Source of the DNA: Photobacterium frigidiphilum
GTDB lineage: Bacteria; Pseudomonadota; Gammaproteobacteria; Enterobacterales; Vibrionaceae
Reading direction: 5' to 3'
DNA: 64,000 bases
Assembly: GCF_003025615.1 (NCBI RefSeq)
Contig: NZ_PYMJ01000007.1
Location: forward strand, 177,116-241,115
Below are positions 8,707-16,923 of this stretch, piece by piece. The translations under genes were made by a program, and so were the position numbers. The notes under the pieces were generated by a model, which saw nothing but the letters and a program-made list of their open reading frames with translations, had not been told where the DNA came from and did not search any database. The stretch's first letter is position 1, and each line of letters starts with the position of its first letter.

Positions 8707-9276
8707 ATGACAATCGAACAAGCCTTAAAGCAACGTAGTGACTCTAAATGTGAACTATGTGCATCTGACTCTAACTTGACGGTACATGCTGTTGCAGCAT
8801 CACCTGATTCAAGTGCTGGTAACTGTGTATTGCTTTGTGAAACTTGCCATAGCCAGATTGAAAACCCAGAAACAGCTGATACAAACCACTGGCGTTGCCT
8901 AAACGACAGCATGTGGAGCCAAGTGCCAGCTGTTCAAGTAGTGGCTTACCGCCACCTAACTCGTCTTGCAGATAAAACCGACTGGGCACAAGACCTAGTT
9001 GAAATGATGTACATGGAAGACGATGTTAAAGAATGGGCCGATAAAGGCCTTGTTGATGACAACGCTGAAAAACCACGCGATGTTAACGGTGTTGAATTAA
9101 AGAAAGGTGATGACGTTACTATCATCAAAGACCTTCCAATCAAAGGTTCTAACAACGTAATCAAGCAAGGTACTGTTGTTCGTGGTATTAGCTTAAGCGA
9201 CGATCCTAAGCTAGTTTCAGGTAAAGCAAGCGGTCAGTCTATGTACATCATTGCTGAGTACTGCCGTAAGAAATAA
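8707..9276 (+). CDS. PhnA/YjdM-family zinc-ribbon protein
   Basis: 189 residues. The N-terminal half carries two Cys pairs, CELCAS (about 18-23) and CETCHS (about 45-50), forming a zinc ribbon. The C-terminal domain (about 120-189), with RDVNGVELKKGDDVTIIKDLPIKG and a KQGTVVRGI turn, is the PhnA domain, an SH3-like barrel. E. coli PhnA (YjdM) was named from its place near the phosphonate genes, yet its role is unclear, so no phosphonate function is assigned. The gene has an AT-rich promoter region and its own terminator and stands alone. High agreement with the family across both domains supports the call. Confidence 0.9.
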   Translation: MTIEQALKQRSDSKCELCASDSNLTVHAVAASPDSSAGNCVLLCETCHSQIENPETADTNHWRCLNDSMWSQVPAVQVVAYRHLTRLADKTDWAQDLVEMMYMEDDVKEWADKGLVDDNAEKPRDVNGVELKKGDDVTIIKDLPIKGSNNVIKQGTVVRGISLSDDPKLVSGKASGQSMYIIAEYCRKK

Positions 9277-9325
9277 GTTATTTTGCACCTTTGCAAAGTA
9301 ATCTGATTGCTTGTTTCAAGCATGA

Positions 9326-9380
9326 AAAAGCCCCAATCATCGCCGGAGATTCTCCGATAATGATTGGGGCTTTTTGTTTT
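9326..9380 (+). terminator. Rho-independent terminator after the phnA-like gene
   Basis: AAAAAGCCCCAATCA (9326-9340) pairs with TGATTGGGGCTTTTT (9361-9375). An inner hairpin (CGGAGATTCTCCG) sits in the loop, and more T residues follow. Confidence 0.92.
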
Positions 9381-9409
9381 ATTGCTGGTAATTGATGATT
9401 ATCTCAGCC

Positions 9410-9415
9410 TATAAT
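9410..9415 (+). promoter_or_regulatory. Possible -10 element of the thi operon
   Basis: TATAAT about 55 bases before the TPP riboswitch. The matching -35 is poor (TGGTAA, 18-base spacing), so this is a tentative promoter. Confidence 0.35.
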
Positions 9416-9463
9416 CGAACCAAATTTATTGCAGCAGAATATTTTTACTTCTGTTGTGAGCTT

Positions 9464-9545
9464 GTTAGTCGGGGAGCCTTAGGCTGAGACCACTTTTGTG
9501 GGACCCGTTGAACCTGATCCAATTAACATTGGCGGAGGGAACTAA
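9464..9545 (+). promoter_or_regulatory. TPP riboswitch (THI element)
   Basis: The conserved blocks occur in order: GGGGAGCC, CTGAGA, the P3 hairpin CCACTTTTGTGG, ACCC, then GAACCTGATC, and the closing GGCGGAGGGAACT. These are the hallmarks of the thiamine-pyrophosphate aptamer. It leads a thiamine-precursor salvage operon, so TPP excess should switch the operon off. The expression platform appears to be the hairpin at 9603-9634. Confidence 0.95.
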
Positions 9546-9602
9546 TAGTAATGCCCTTCTCTTTTGCCAATAAACATACTTGGCATCGCTTTCAAGGCAG
9601 CT

Positions 9603-9634
9603 GTTAACCCTTCGCGTATCATTTAGGGATTAAC
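9603..9634 (+). promoter_or_regulatory. Putative RBS-sequestering hairpin of thiD
   Basis: GTTAACCCT (9603-9611) can pair with AGGGATTAAC (9625-9634) with one bulged base. The right arm contains the AGGG ribosome-binding site of thiD (ATG 9637). No T-run follows, so control by TPP at the level of translation rather than termination is the natural reading. Confidence 0.55.
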
Positions 9635-9636
9635 AC

Positions 9637-10467
9637 ATGACGTCTTTATCAAAAACACCGATTACTCTTACTATTGCAGGTTCAGACAGTGGCGGCGGCG
9701 CAGGTATTCAAGCCGACATCAAAGCAATTTCTGCAACAGGTGGTTATGCTTGCTCCGCAATTACTGCGTTAACTGCACAAAATACACTGGGCGTTTCTGG
9801 CATATTTTCGATTCCACCAGCGTTTGTTGAACAGCAACTTGATGCTGTATTTAGCGATTTAGACATTAAAGCCGTAAAAATCGGTATGTTAAGCGACACT
9901 ATTATTATTAAAGCCGTTGCTAACAAACTGCATCAATATCAGCCTCAACATCTTGTTATCGATCCTGTTATGGTTGCTACCAGTGGCGATCTATTATTGC
10001 AACAAGATGCCATTGCGACGCTTAAAGATGTGCTGTTACCCCTCGCCGATATTATTACTCCTAATCTTCCAGAAGCCGCTGCACTCTTGGGCTGTAAAGC
10101 ACCTACAAGTGAAGTAGAAATGGATGCGATGATTGAAGGTTTACGCACGCTTGGTGCTAAGTCAGTACTGCTAAAAGGCGGGCATCTTGAACAAGATGAA
10201 AACAGTACCGATATTCTGATCACAGCTGATGATGTTTATCGCTTTAGCACAAAACGTATTATCACCCGTAATACACACGGTACAGGTTGTACTCTTTCTG
10301 CTGCTATCGCCTCTTTCTTAGCACAAGGCTACCCACTCGTCGAAGCTGTTACTCACGCCAAGGGTTATATTTCCCACGCTATTTTTCATGCTGACGAATT
10401 AGAAATAGGTTCAGGGCATGGTCCTGTTCATCATTTCTTTGCGGGTCATTTTAACCCTGAAGCGTAA
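9637..10467 (+). CDS. thiD: Hydroxymethylpyrimidine / phosphomethylpyrimidine kinase ThiD
   Basis: ThiD phosphorylates 4-amino-5-hydroxymethyl-2-methylpyrimidine (HMP) and then HMP-phosphate to HMP-PP for thiamine synthesis. The 276 residues contain the ribokinase-like signatures: TIAGSDSGGGAGIQADIK at about 11-28 (substrate site), VIDPVMVATSGDLLL at about 107-121, KGGHL, and the anion hole and catalytic region NTHGTGCTLSAAIA at about 211-224. Length and motifs match the family. It is first in the TPP-controlled operon, 26 bases ahead of thiZ. Here it would process pyrimidine delivered by ThiXYZ and TenA. Confidence 0.96.
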   Translation: MTSLSKTPITLTIAGSDSGGGAGIQADIKAISATGGYACSAITALTAQNTLGVSGIFSIPPAFVEQQLDAVFSDLDIKAVKIGMLSDTIIIKAVANKLHQYQPQHLVIDPVMVATSGDLLLQQDAIATLKDVLLPLADIITPNLPEAAALLGCKAPTSEVEMDAMIEGLRTLGAKSVLLKGGHLEQDENSTDILITADDVYRFSTKRIITRNTHGTGCTLSAAIASFLAQGYPLVEAVTHAKGYISHAIFHADELEIGSGHGPVHHFFAGHFNPEA

Positions 10468-10493
10468 TTCAACAGATCAATGTGAGAACAACC

Positions 10494-11264
10494 ATGACGA
10501 CAGATACCATGATGAAATCAGGTGTTGGGGTTAATTTAGCGAATTGCAAATTACGTTACCTCAATAGCCCAACAACATTATTTGAAAACTTGAATATACA
10601 ACTCCCTACTGGGCAATGGACTTGTATTCTAGGTCGAAGTGGTTGTGGAAAAACGTCACTATTACGCTTACTTGCAGGGTTGATAGATGATGAAGTGCAG
10701 TGGCAAGGCCAATTAACAACCAATAATGACCAGCAATTATCTAGTCAGGTTGCCTATATGGCACAGCAAGATTTACTGTTTCCTTGGTTGAATGTACTGG
10801 ATAACGTGTGTTTCAGTATCAAGATCAGTAAAGGGAAACCAAATACTAATGACAAGCGCCGTGCTTTAGAGCTGCTTGAACATGTTGGGCTCAGTGATTA
10901 TGTAAATGCTTTTCCTGACAGCTTATCAGGTGGTATGCGCCAGCGAGTTGCACTGGCGCGTACACTGATGCAAGACAAACCAGTTGTTTTAATGGATGAA
11001 CCTTTCTCGGCATTAGATGCCGTGACAAGGCATAAACTTCAAAACCTCGCTGCACAGCTTCTGAAAAACAAAACGGTTTTACTCATCACTCATGATCCTC
11101 AGGAAGCGCTACGCCTAGGGCACCAGATTTTACTAATGACCAGCGCACCTGCCGTTATGCAGCATCTACCCGTACCATCGGCAAGTACTCCTCGTCAATT
11201 TGATGCCGAGCTTGCAGGGTTACAGCAAAATATTATCGAACGATTGGAGCGAGATTATGTCTGA
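10494..11264 (+). CDS. thiZ: ThiZ, ATP-binding subunit of the pyrimidine-precursor ABC importer
   Basis: An ABC ATPase of the nitrate/sulfonate/pyrimidine class, about 256 residues from the ATG at 10494; an in-frame GTG at 10482 is the alternative start. It has Walker A GRSGCGKTS, the Q-loop AYMAQQDLLFPWL, the signature LSGGMRQRVALAR, Walker B VVLMDEPFSALD and the switch His in LLITHDPQEAL. It powers uptake of a thiamine pyrimidine precursor, by analogy with the ThiXYZ system of Bacillus halodurans that imports formylaminopyrimidine. It overlaps thiX by eight bases, which indicates coupling. Confidence 0.92.
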   Translation: MTTDTMMKSGVGVNLANCKLRYLNSPTTLFENLNIQLPTGQWTCILGRSGCGKTSLLRLLAGLIDDEVQWQGQLTTNNDQQLSSQVAYMAQQDLLFPWLNVLDNVCFSIKISKGKPNTNDKRRALELLEHVGLSDYVNAFPDSLSGGMRQRVALARTLMQDKPVVLMDEPFSALDAVTRHKLQNLAAQLLKNKTVLLITHDPQEALRLGHQILLMTSAPAVMQHLPVPSASTPRQFDAELAGLQQNIIERLERDYV

Positions 11265-12078
11265 TCTACAAAGTACCCACCCTCAACTTGCAGCTCAGTC
11301 AGTTTTACAAAAAAGCGCCCTTAGTCAGGCGACGTCATACCCGATTATTCGGTTACTTATTAGCGCCACCATTATTATTGGGCTATGGCAAAGTGTGGTT
11401 ATGATATTTGAACTCCCCTCCTTTATTTTGCCGGGGCCGTTTGCTGTTTTTAACAAACTGATTCAACGTTACGATGTACTGCTTAGCCATGCTTGGGTAA
11501 CAGCATCTGAAGTCATATTAGGTTTGTTATTAGGGCTATCCATGGGCTTATTCTTTGCCCTACAAATGTTGTTATTTAACCCGTTACGCCGTTGGTTATT
11601 ACCGATTTTAATTGCGAGCCAAGCCATTCCTGTTTTTGCTATCGCGCCCATTCTAATGCTATGGCTTGGCTATGGTATTGCTTCAAAAATTGTTATGGCT
11701 GCACTGATCATCTTCTTCCCTGTAACAACATGTTGTTATGACGGACTAAGACACACACCTACCGGCTATTTAGACTTAGCAAAAACCATGGGAGCCTCTA
11801 AATGGCAATTACTTCGCCATGTGCGCCTTCCTGCTGCTCTACCCGCTTTAGCTTCTGGTATTAGGATTGCAGTTGTTGTCGCGCCTATCGGGGCAGTTGT
11901 CGGTGAATGGGTAGGTTCTAGTGAAGGGCTTGGTTATCTGATGCTGCAAGCAAATGCTCGTATGATGATTGATGAGATGTTTGCTGCGCTACTCATTTTG
12001 GCAACATTTTCTATCACTCTTTATTTTACAGCCGATCTATTACTTAAACGTGCAATACCGTGGCAATCAAAGCAGTAA
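11257..12078 (+). CDS. thiX: ThiX, permease subunit of the pyrimidine-precursor ABC importer
   Basis: A 273-residue binding-protein-dependent permease with about six membrane helices. The start at 11257 follows GGAGCGAG at good spacing and overlaps the thiZ stop; a longer frame from 11200 would overlap the ATPase domain and is unlikely. The cytoplasmic coupling (EAA-type) loop is visible as LDLAKTMGASKWQLLRHVRLPAALP in two parts at about residues 175-200. The C-terminal region GEWVGSSEGLGYLML is typical of SsuC/TauC/ThiX-like permeases. It pairs with ThiZ (ATPase) and ThiY (binding protein). Confidence 0.93.
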   Translation: MSDLQSTHPQLAAQSVLQKSALSQATSYPIIRLLISATIIIGLWQSVVMIFELPSFILPGPFAVFNKLIQRYDVLLSHAWVTASEVILGLLLGLSMGLFFALQMLLFNPLRRWLLPILIASQAIPVFAIAPILMLWLGYGIASKIVMAALIIFFPVTTCCYDGLRHTPTGYLDLAKTMGASKWQLLRHVRLPAALPALASGIRIAVVVAPIGAVVGEWVGSSEGLGYLMLQANARMMIDEMFAALLILATFSITLYFTADLLLKRAIPWQSKQ

Positions 12079-12165
12079 TTCTTGCCCGTTGAAAACAATA
12101 AAAAGCACCACTTACTTATTTAGATTGATATTACTTATTATAAAAATACAAAAAGGACGTTAAAC

Positions 12166-13107
12166 ATGAAAAAAACGCTATCTAAAAGCTTGCTTGCACT
12201 TGCACTTTCAGCCACTACTTTCAGTGCTGCCGCTAAAGATTTGACGTTAATGCTCGATTGGTTTGTAAACCCAAATCATGGACCGATCATTATTGCTCAA
12301 GAAAAAGGACTGTTTAAAGAGCAAGGGCTAAATATTGAGATTCAAGAGCCTGCCGATCCAAGCATGCCAGCCAAGCTTGTGGCTGCAAATAAAGTTGATT
12401 TGGCTGTTTCTTACCAAACAAGCCTGACTATTGATGTTGCCGCTGGTTTACCGCTTATCCGTTCTGCAACGTTAATTGCCGCACCACTAAATACCTTAAT
12501 GGTTCTTGATAATAATAAGATCAATTCGCTCGCAGACCTTAAGGGTAAAAAGATAGGTATTGCCATTGCGGGCAATGAAGAAGCAACAATCGGCACAATG
12601 CTAAACACTGCGGGTGTTGAGTACAAAGATGTTCAGATTATTAATGTCGGTTGGGCGCTTTCTTCTTCGTTAGCATCAGGAAAAGTGGATGCTATTTGGG
12701 GTGGTTTGCGTAACTTCGAAAGTAATCAACTTGAGCTTGAAGGCTATAAATCAAAAGCATTCTTTCCAGAAGAACACGGTGTACCTTCGTACGATGAGCT
12801 CATTGTTGTCGCCAATAAAAATAACTACGACAAAGCAACAATCAAGAAATTCAATAAAGCGGTTGAACTGGCGACTCAGTACATCATTAACCACCCAGAT
12901 CAAGCATGGAAAGAGTTCGTTGCTTACAACCCAGACACACTCAATAACGAATTAAACCGCCGTGCATGGCGTGATACTCTGCCCCGCTTTGCGCTTCGTC
13001 CATCAGCGGTTGATCTAGAACGTTATGACAACTTCGCAAATTTCATGTACCAACACAAAATCATCGCTAAAGCACCGAAAGCGATTGATTACGTACCAAC
13101 ACTATAA
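12166..13107 (+). CDS. thiY: ThiY, NMT1/THI5-like periplasmic binding protein
   Basis: 313 residues: a signal peptide (about 1-23, cut after FSAAA) then an NMT1/THI5-like domain. The segment LTLMLDWFVNPNHGPIIIA matches the family, which binds HMP-type pyrimidines in bacteria and makes HMP in fungi. The hallmark DLAVSYQTSL and the glycine-rich LKGKKIGIAI also fit a type-II periplasmic binding fold. A clear ribosome-binding site (AAGGACG) precedes ATG 12166. It delivers the ligand, probably formylaminopyrimidine or a related degradation product, to ThiXZ. Confidence 0.94.
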   Translation: MKKTLSKSLLALALSATTFSAAAKDLTLMLDWFVNPNHGPIIIAQEKGLFKEQGLNIEIQEPADPSMPAKLVAANKVDLAVSYQTSLTIDVAAGLPLIRSATLIAAPLNTLMVLDNNKINSLADLKGKKIGIAIAGNEEATIGTMLNTAGVEYKDVQIINVGWALSSSLASGKVDAIWGGLRNFESNQLELEGYKSKAFFPEEHGVPSYDELIVVANKNNYDKATIKKFNKAVELATQYIINHPDQAWKEFVAYNPDTLNNELNRRAWRDTLPRFALRPSAVDLERYDNFANFMYQHKIIAKAPKAIDYVPTL

Positions 13108-13145
13108 GCTGTTTGTTATTCTCATTTGATAAAAGGTACAACACA

Positions 13146-13814
13146 ATGAACCACTTGGATCTTATTCAAGCTTGCCAGCAAGAATATACAGAATACACCG
13201 AGCACGCATTTGTTATGCAGCTTGCTAATGGTCAATTAAACCAAGCCGCTTATTTGCATTATTTAAAGCAAGACTTCCTATTTTTAAAGCACTATGCCCG
13301 TGCTTATGCTTTGGCTATTTATAAAGCGCAAACCCTTGAAGAAATGCGTGCACCGCTACCAAGCTTACAAGCATTAATTGAAAATGAAACCTGTCATCAT
13401 GTTACCTATTGCGCACAATGGGGGCTCACTGAAAGTGATATGGAAGCAGAACCAGAAGCTTTTGGTACTGTTGCTTATACACGTTATGTTTTAGATACAG
13501 GTATGGCTGGTGATCTAACTGATTTATATGTTGCCCTTGCACCTTGTGCTATCGGTTATGCTGATATTGGCAAAGCATTAATAAGCCATCCTGAAACCAT
13601 CGTTGAGGGTAACCCTTACCATAGCTGGATTGAGCTATACAGCGGTGATGAATTCCAGACGGGTGCCCGTGCAGGTATGGATCGCCTTGATACCATGATG
13701 GCTAATATCGATTTAAATAGCCCTCGAGGCCAACGTCTTTGCGAGATATTCAAAACTGCGACGCGTATGGAAATCGCCTTCTGGCAACAAGGCCTAGATG
13801 CCGCTAAAGCGTAA
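13146..13814 (+). CDS. tenA: TenA aminopyrimidine aminohydrolase
   Basis: TenA hydrolyses aminopyrimidine (a breakdown product of the thiamine pyrimidine) to HMP, which ThiD then phosphorylates. The 222-residue protein is all helical. The catalytic Cys is in LAPCAIGYADIG (about 135-146), and a C-terminal acidic residue is in RMEIAFWQQ. ATG 13146 follows AAAGGT; an upstream in-frame ATG at 13113 has no site. It is the last gene of the operon and is followed by a bidirectional terminator. Together the five genes form a complete import-to-HMP-PP salvage route. Confidence 0.95.
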   Translation: MNHLDLIQACQQEYTEYTEHAFVMQLANGQLNQAAYLHYLKQDFLFLKHYARAYALAIYKAQTLEEMRAPLPSLQALIENETCHHVTYCAQWGLTESDMEAEPEAFGTVAYTRYVLDTGMAGDLTDLYVALAPCAIGYADIGKALISHPETIVEGNPYHSWIELYSGDEFQTGARAGMDRLDTMMANIDLNSPRGQRLCEIFKTATRMEIAFWQQGLDAAKA

Positions 13815-13858
13815 ATAGACCCTCGTTAATACAATACGTTAGAGTTTAAAAGCAACTT

Positions 13859-13898
13859 AAGTGCTCGGTTTATGATTACATAGATCGAGCACTTTTAT
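13859..13898 (+). terminator. Terminator between tenA and the convergent TetR gene
   Basis: AAGTGCTCG (13859-13867) pairs with CGAGCACTT (13886-13894), followed by TTATCTTT. It lies at the end of both converging units. Confidence 0.75.
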
Positions 13899-14503
13899 CT
13901 TTCAACATTTATTAAGTAAGTAATACGTAATGCATCTAACATTGCGATTAATACAACCATTGCATCATCAATAAAATTGTATTGGCGCGCTTTACCCAAC
14001 ACACGAATACCTTGCATTTGTAGCACTAAAAATCGACTCATTTGCTCAGTATTCACGTTATTACCGATTATACCATCCTGCTTTGCATTCTTTAATGCTT
14101 GACCCAATGCGGTATCTAACTCGGTATAAAGCATTGTGCCCGTATTAAGTACTTCATCATCACTATGTGCACGCTCTAGAATCGCATTTTGCATAAAGCA
14201 GCCACACTGTTGATCTCTTTGCAATAAAGCAAAACGCTGAAGGTATGCTTTAATCGCTTCTAACCCTGCATCACCCTTCCCTAATTCCGTTAAAGACGGA
14301 AAAGAAATCTGAGTTAAATAGTAATCAAGGCATTCGTGGTACAAGGTTTCTTTATCGACATAGGCGTTATACAAACTGAAGCGATTAATGCCCAGATGAT
14401 CCACCAGATCAGCAATCGAGGTATCTGCATAGCCTTTATGCCAAAATAGTTCCATTGCGGCGATGAGTTTTTCTTCACGATCAAAATTTTTGGTTCTCGC
14501 CAT
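13895..14503 (-). CDS. TetR/AcrR-family transcriptional repressor
   Basis: 202 residues. The N-terminal helix-turn-helix domain (about 8-55) reads AMELFWHKGYADTSIADL then LGINRFSLYNAYVDKETLY, the standard TetR recognition helix region with the closing FxNKE-like turn. The C-terminal ligand-binding part is helical, with QCGCFMQNAILERA; its nearby Cys residues could sense electrophiles, but that is conjecture. The gene is divergent from two glutathione transferase genes, and a repeated GATCGTTCTG sequence lies between them, so it most likely represses that pair and itself. Confidence 0.93.
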   Translation of the reverse strand: MARTKNFDREEKLIAAMELFWHKGYADTSIADLVDHLGINRFSLYNAYVDKETLYHECLDYYLTQISFPSLTELGKGDAGLEAIKAYLQRFALLQRDQQCGCFMQNAILERAHSDDEVLNTGTMLYTELDTALGQALKNAKQDGIIGNNVNTEQMSRFLVLQMQGIRVLGKARQYNFIDDAMVVLIAMLDALRITYLINVER

Positions 14504-14550
14504 TTCAGCCCCTCGTGCATCACGTTACGTTTTCGATTGATCTTTTTCTT

Positions 14551-14600
14551 GACTGATCGTTCTGTTATTGCGTAAATTATAATCTAACCGATCGTTCTGA
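14551..14600. promoter_or_regulatory. Putative TetR operator pair in the divergent promoter region
   Basis: The decamer GATCGTTCTG occurs at 14555-14564 and again at 14590-14599, 35 bases apart, in the 109-base gap between the TetR gene and the GST genes. The second copy sits in ACCGATCGTT, close to a palindrome around CGATCG. The arrangement fits two operator sites over the divergent promoters. Confidence 0.55.
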
Positions 14601-14612
14601 TAAAGGCTTAGC

Positions 14613-15224
14613 ATGAAAATTTATGAATTAGCACCCGCTCCAAGCGCTCGCAGAGTCAGTATTTACCTTGCAGAAATGGGGATTGATGTTGAACGTGTCA
14701 ATATTGATATTCGTGGTGGAGAAAACCTGAGTGAAGCCTTTCAGGCGATCAGCTTAAACGGAAGAGTCCCTGTTTTAGAATTGGATGATGGCACTACAAT
14801 CTGTGAATCTATCGCGATTTGTCGTTACTTTGATTCAGTCACTCAATCAGAAACATCACTCTTTGGTGATACACCAATAGAGCAAGCAAAAATTGAAATG
14901 TGGCAACGTATGGTCGAATTTCAAGGGCTTTACGCTGCGTTCCAAGCATTCCGTAATATCACTGGCATCTATGAAGATCGTGAAACGTGCGTTACAAGCT
15001 GGGGGCATGAATCTCGTCAACGAGTTATCGATTTCTTACCAGTTTTAAATAAACAACTCGCTGCGTCAGCATACATCGCTGGTGATAAATTCTCGGTGGC
15101 AGATATTACTGCGTTTGTGATGTGTGGCTTCATTAAAAACTTAGAAATTGAAATTAACGACTCATTACCTAATCTGTTGAATTGGTTTGATCGTGTTAGC
15201 CAACGTGCATCCGTTCAAAGCTAA
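14613..15224 (+). CDS. Glutathione S-transferase family protein
   Basis: 203 residues with a thioredoxin-fold N-terminal domain (about 1-78) and a helical C-terminal domain (about 85-203). The glutathione-binding cis-Pro motif is NGRVPVLEL, and the ESIAICRYF segment supplies the gamma-glutamyl-binding Glu-Ser. The N-cap motif FSVADITAFV in the C-terminal domain is also present. The catalytic Ser or Tyr position near APAPSARR is consistent with a Ser-type enzyme. It is first of two tandem GST genes controlled by the divergent TetR gene. The substrate is unknown, probably an electrophile or peroxide. Confidence 0.9.
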   Translation: MKIYELAPAPSARRVSIYLAEMGIDVERVNIDIRGGENLSEAFQAISLNGRVPVLELDDGTTICESIAICRYFDSVTQSETSLFGDTPIEQAKIEMWQRMVEFQGLYAAFQAFRNITGIYEDRETCVTSWGHESRQRVIDFLPVLNKQLAASAYIAGDKFSVADITAFVMCGFIKNLEIEINDSLPNLLNWFDRVSQRASVQS

Positions 15225-15267
15225 ATAACAATAACAACGATAATGATACGAAGAAGGGATTAAGGTT

Positions 15268-15936
15268 ATGATCGATCTATATACCGCTGCAACACCGAAT
15301 GGCTTTAAGATTTCAATCGCACTTGAAGAAATGGAATTAGAATACCGTGTTCATCATTTGGATTTGATGTCTGCCGAGCAAAAGCTTCCTGATTTCCTAG
15401 CGATTAATCCTAATGGTCGTATTCCCGCGATTGTTGATCGTGATAATGATGATTTCGCCGTATTTGAATCAGGTGCGATCTTACTTTACCTTGCTGAAAA
15501 GTCAGGTAAATTTATTCCATCTGAACCAAAAAAACGTTCACAAGTGATCCAATGGCTGATGTTCCAAATGGGCGGTGTCGGACCAATGATGGGACAAGCG
15601 AATGTCTTTTATCGCTACTTTCAAGAAAAAATTCCAGCGGCAATTGAGCGTTATCAGAATGAAAGTCGTCGCTTATTTGAAGTCATGGATGCTCAGCTAG
15701 CAAATAATAAATACTTAGCAGGTGATGAATACTCAATTGCTGATATGTCTACATGGCCATGGGTAAGAACTTACGACTGGAGCGGCGTAAGCATTGAAGG
15801 TTTGCCTCATTTACAACGCTGGGTTGATGAGTTAGCCGAACGTCCTGCTTGTCAGAAAGGGATTGTAACGCCTCCACCTTCCGAGCTGAGCGATGAAGAT
15901 CGCGCAAAAGAAATTCGTAAAATGGTAAGCCAATAG
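15268..15936 (+). CDS. YfcG-like (Nu-class) glutathione transferase / disulfide reductase
   Basis: 222 residues. The start [19 protein letters not shown] carries the TPNG(H/F)K signature of YfcG/YghU-type enzymes, where Thr and Asn bind glutathione and disulfide-bond reductase activity is known. [11 protein letters not shown] and [14 protein letters not shown] complete the G-site. The C-terminal domain has [15 protein letters not shown] and [12 protein letters not shown] ribosome-binding site (AAGAAGGG) precedes the ATG, 43 bases after the first GST gene, so the two are cotranscribed. Confidence 0.92.
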   Translation: MIDLYTAATPNGFKISIALEEMELEYRVHHLDLMSAEQKLPDFLAINPNGRIPAIVDRDNDDFAVFESGAILLYLAEKSGKFIPSEPKKRSQVIQWLMFQMGGVGPMMGQANVFYRYFQEKIPAAIERYQNESRRLFEVMDAQLANNKYLAGDEYSIADMSTWPWVRTYDWSGVSIEGLPHLQRWVDELAERPACQKGIVTPPPSELSDEDRAKEIRKMVSQ

Positions 15937-15990
15937 CGATATTTGTCATTTATATCCAAGCTATTTATACCAAAAAAATTAAATGAACAT

Positions 15991-16034
15991 TAGCACCGAG
16001 AACGAGTTTATCGCCTCGGTGTTGGTGTTTCTTT
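15991..16034 (+). terminator. Terminator after the GST pair
   Basis: CACCGAG (15994-16000) pairs with CTCGGTG (16015-16021), followed by a T-rich GTTTCTTT. It lies between the convergent GST and YdcF-like genes. Confidence 0.6.
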
Positions 16035-16044
16035 AACGCAACGT

Positions 16045-16698
16045 TTAGCTTGCCACATCGACAAGGTGCTCATCAAACCCAAGTGCTACCAAACATTCAA
16101 ACGCTTTCCATACATCTTGAGGAATATCTTGCGGAATAGAGTAACCATACTGCGGGTAATATTTTATCCGCTGTAAATCCCCTAACATTACGTTAATCAC
16201 ATCAGAATACGACAGGCCTTCATTTGGGTATTCATCAAATGAAATATCAGGTGACGTTACAATAACTTCCTTTCCTGGCCATTGCCTCATGACCGTCGCA
16301 AAAGTTCGGCGCTCCATAAATGGCTTCTGCACTAAAATCATTTTATTGGGTGTCAGATCTTTTGATTCAAGTAACTCACGAGTGAATTGAACATTCTCCC
16401 CTGTGTTCGTTGATTGAGGTTCAATAAGAATATTTTCAAGTGGTACCCCCATATCTACCGCAATATGAGCAAAGTACTCCGCCTCAGAGCAACCAAATAA
16501 ACCTTTCGTTAACTCACCTTCTCCGCCAGAAAATACAATGTATGGTGCATAGCCTGCCAAATAGAGCTTCGCCGCATGTTCTGCAACTCTTACATCATTG
16601 CTACACAAAACAAAAATACAGTCACTTTTTTCTAATGTTTGATTAAGAAGATGGTAATCCCAGATTTTCTTAGCAAGAACATGTACATGTTTTGGCAT
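16045..16698 (-). CDS. YdcF/DUF218-family protein
   Basis: 217 residues of the ElyC/SanA/YdcF (DUF218) family. Family motifs are CIFVLCSNDVRVAEHAA, IVFSGGEGEL near residue 57, ILIEPQSTNTGENVQF (the conserved E-x-x-S-x-x-T-x-E-N signature) and MILVQKPFMERRTFAT. No membrane segment precedes the domain, so it resembles cytoplasmic YdcF, which binds S-adenosylmethionine, rather than the envelope members SanA and ElyC. The physiological role is unknown. AAGGA precedes the ATG. It is a single gene. Confidence 0.87.
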   Translation of the reverse strand: MPKHVHVLAKKIWDYHLLNQTLEKSDCIFVLCSNDVRVAEHAAKLYLAGYAPYIVFSGGEGELTKGLFGCSEAEYFAHIAVDMGVPLENILIEPQSTNTGENVQFTRELLESKDLTPNKMILVQKPFMERRTFATVMRQWPGKEVIVTSPDISFDEYPNEGLSYSDVINVMLGDLQRIKYYPQYGYSIPQDIPQDVWKAFECLVALGFDEHLVDVAS

Positions 16699-16923
16699 AA
16701 ATGATTCCTTCTTAATTCAAAATAACGTGAAGACGCTTTACACAAACCAGCCTCACGACAAGTTCGTAAATAAAATAAGAACAACCAGATTGCATAAAGA
16801 ATGTGAATTGACGATGACAGTAACAATTACTGTCATCGTTTAAACACACTTAATTTAGCAAGAAATTGAGTAAGATTCAGGGTTCAATACTTATATTTCG
16901 AAAATAGAAAAGTGCGAGGAAGT

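Noticed and set aside
9637..13814. De novo thiamine synthesis operon (thiCEFSGH)
   Set aside because: Only thiD, the ThiXYZ-type importer and tenA are present; the set fits precursor salvage.
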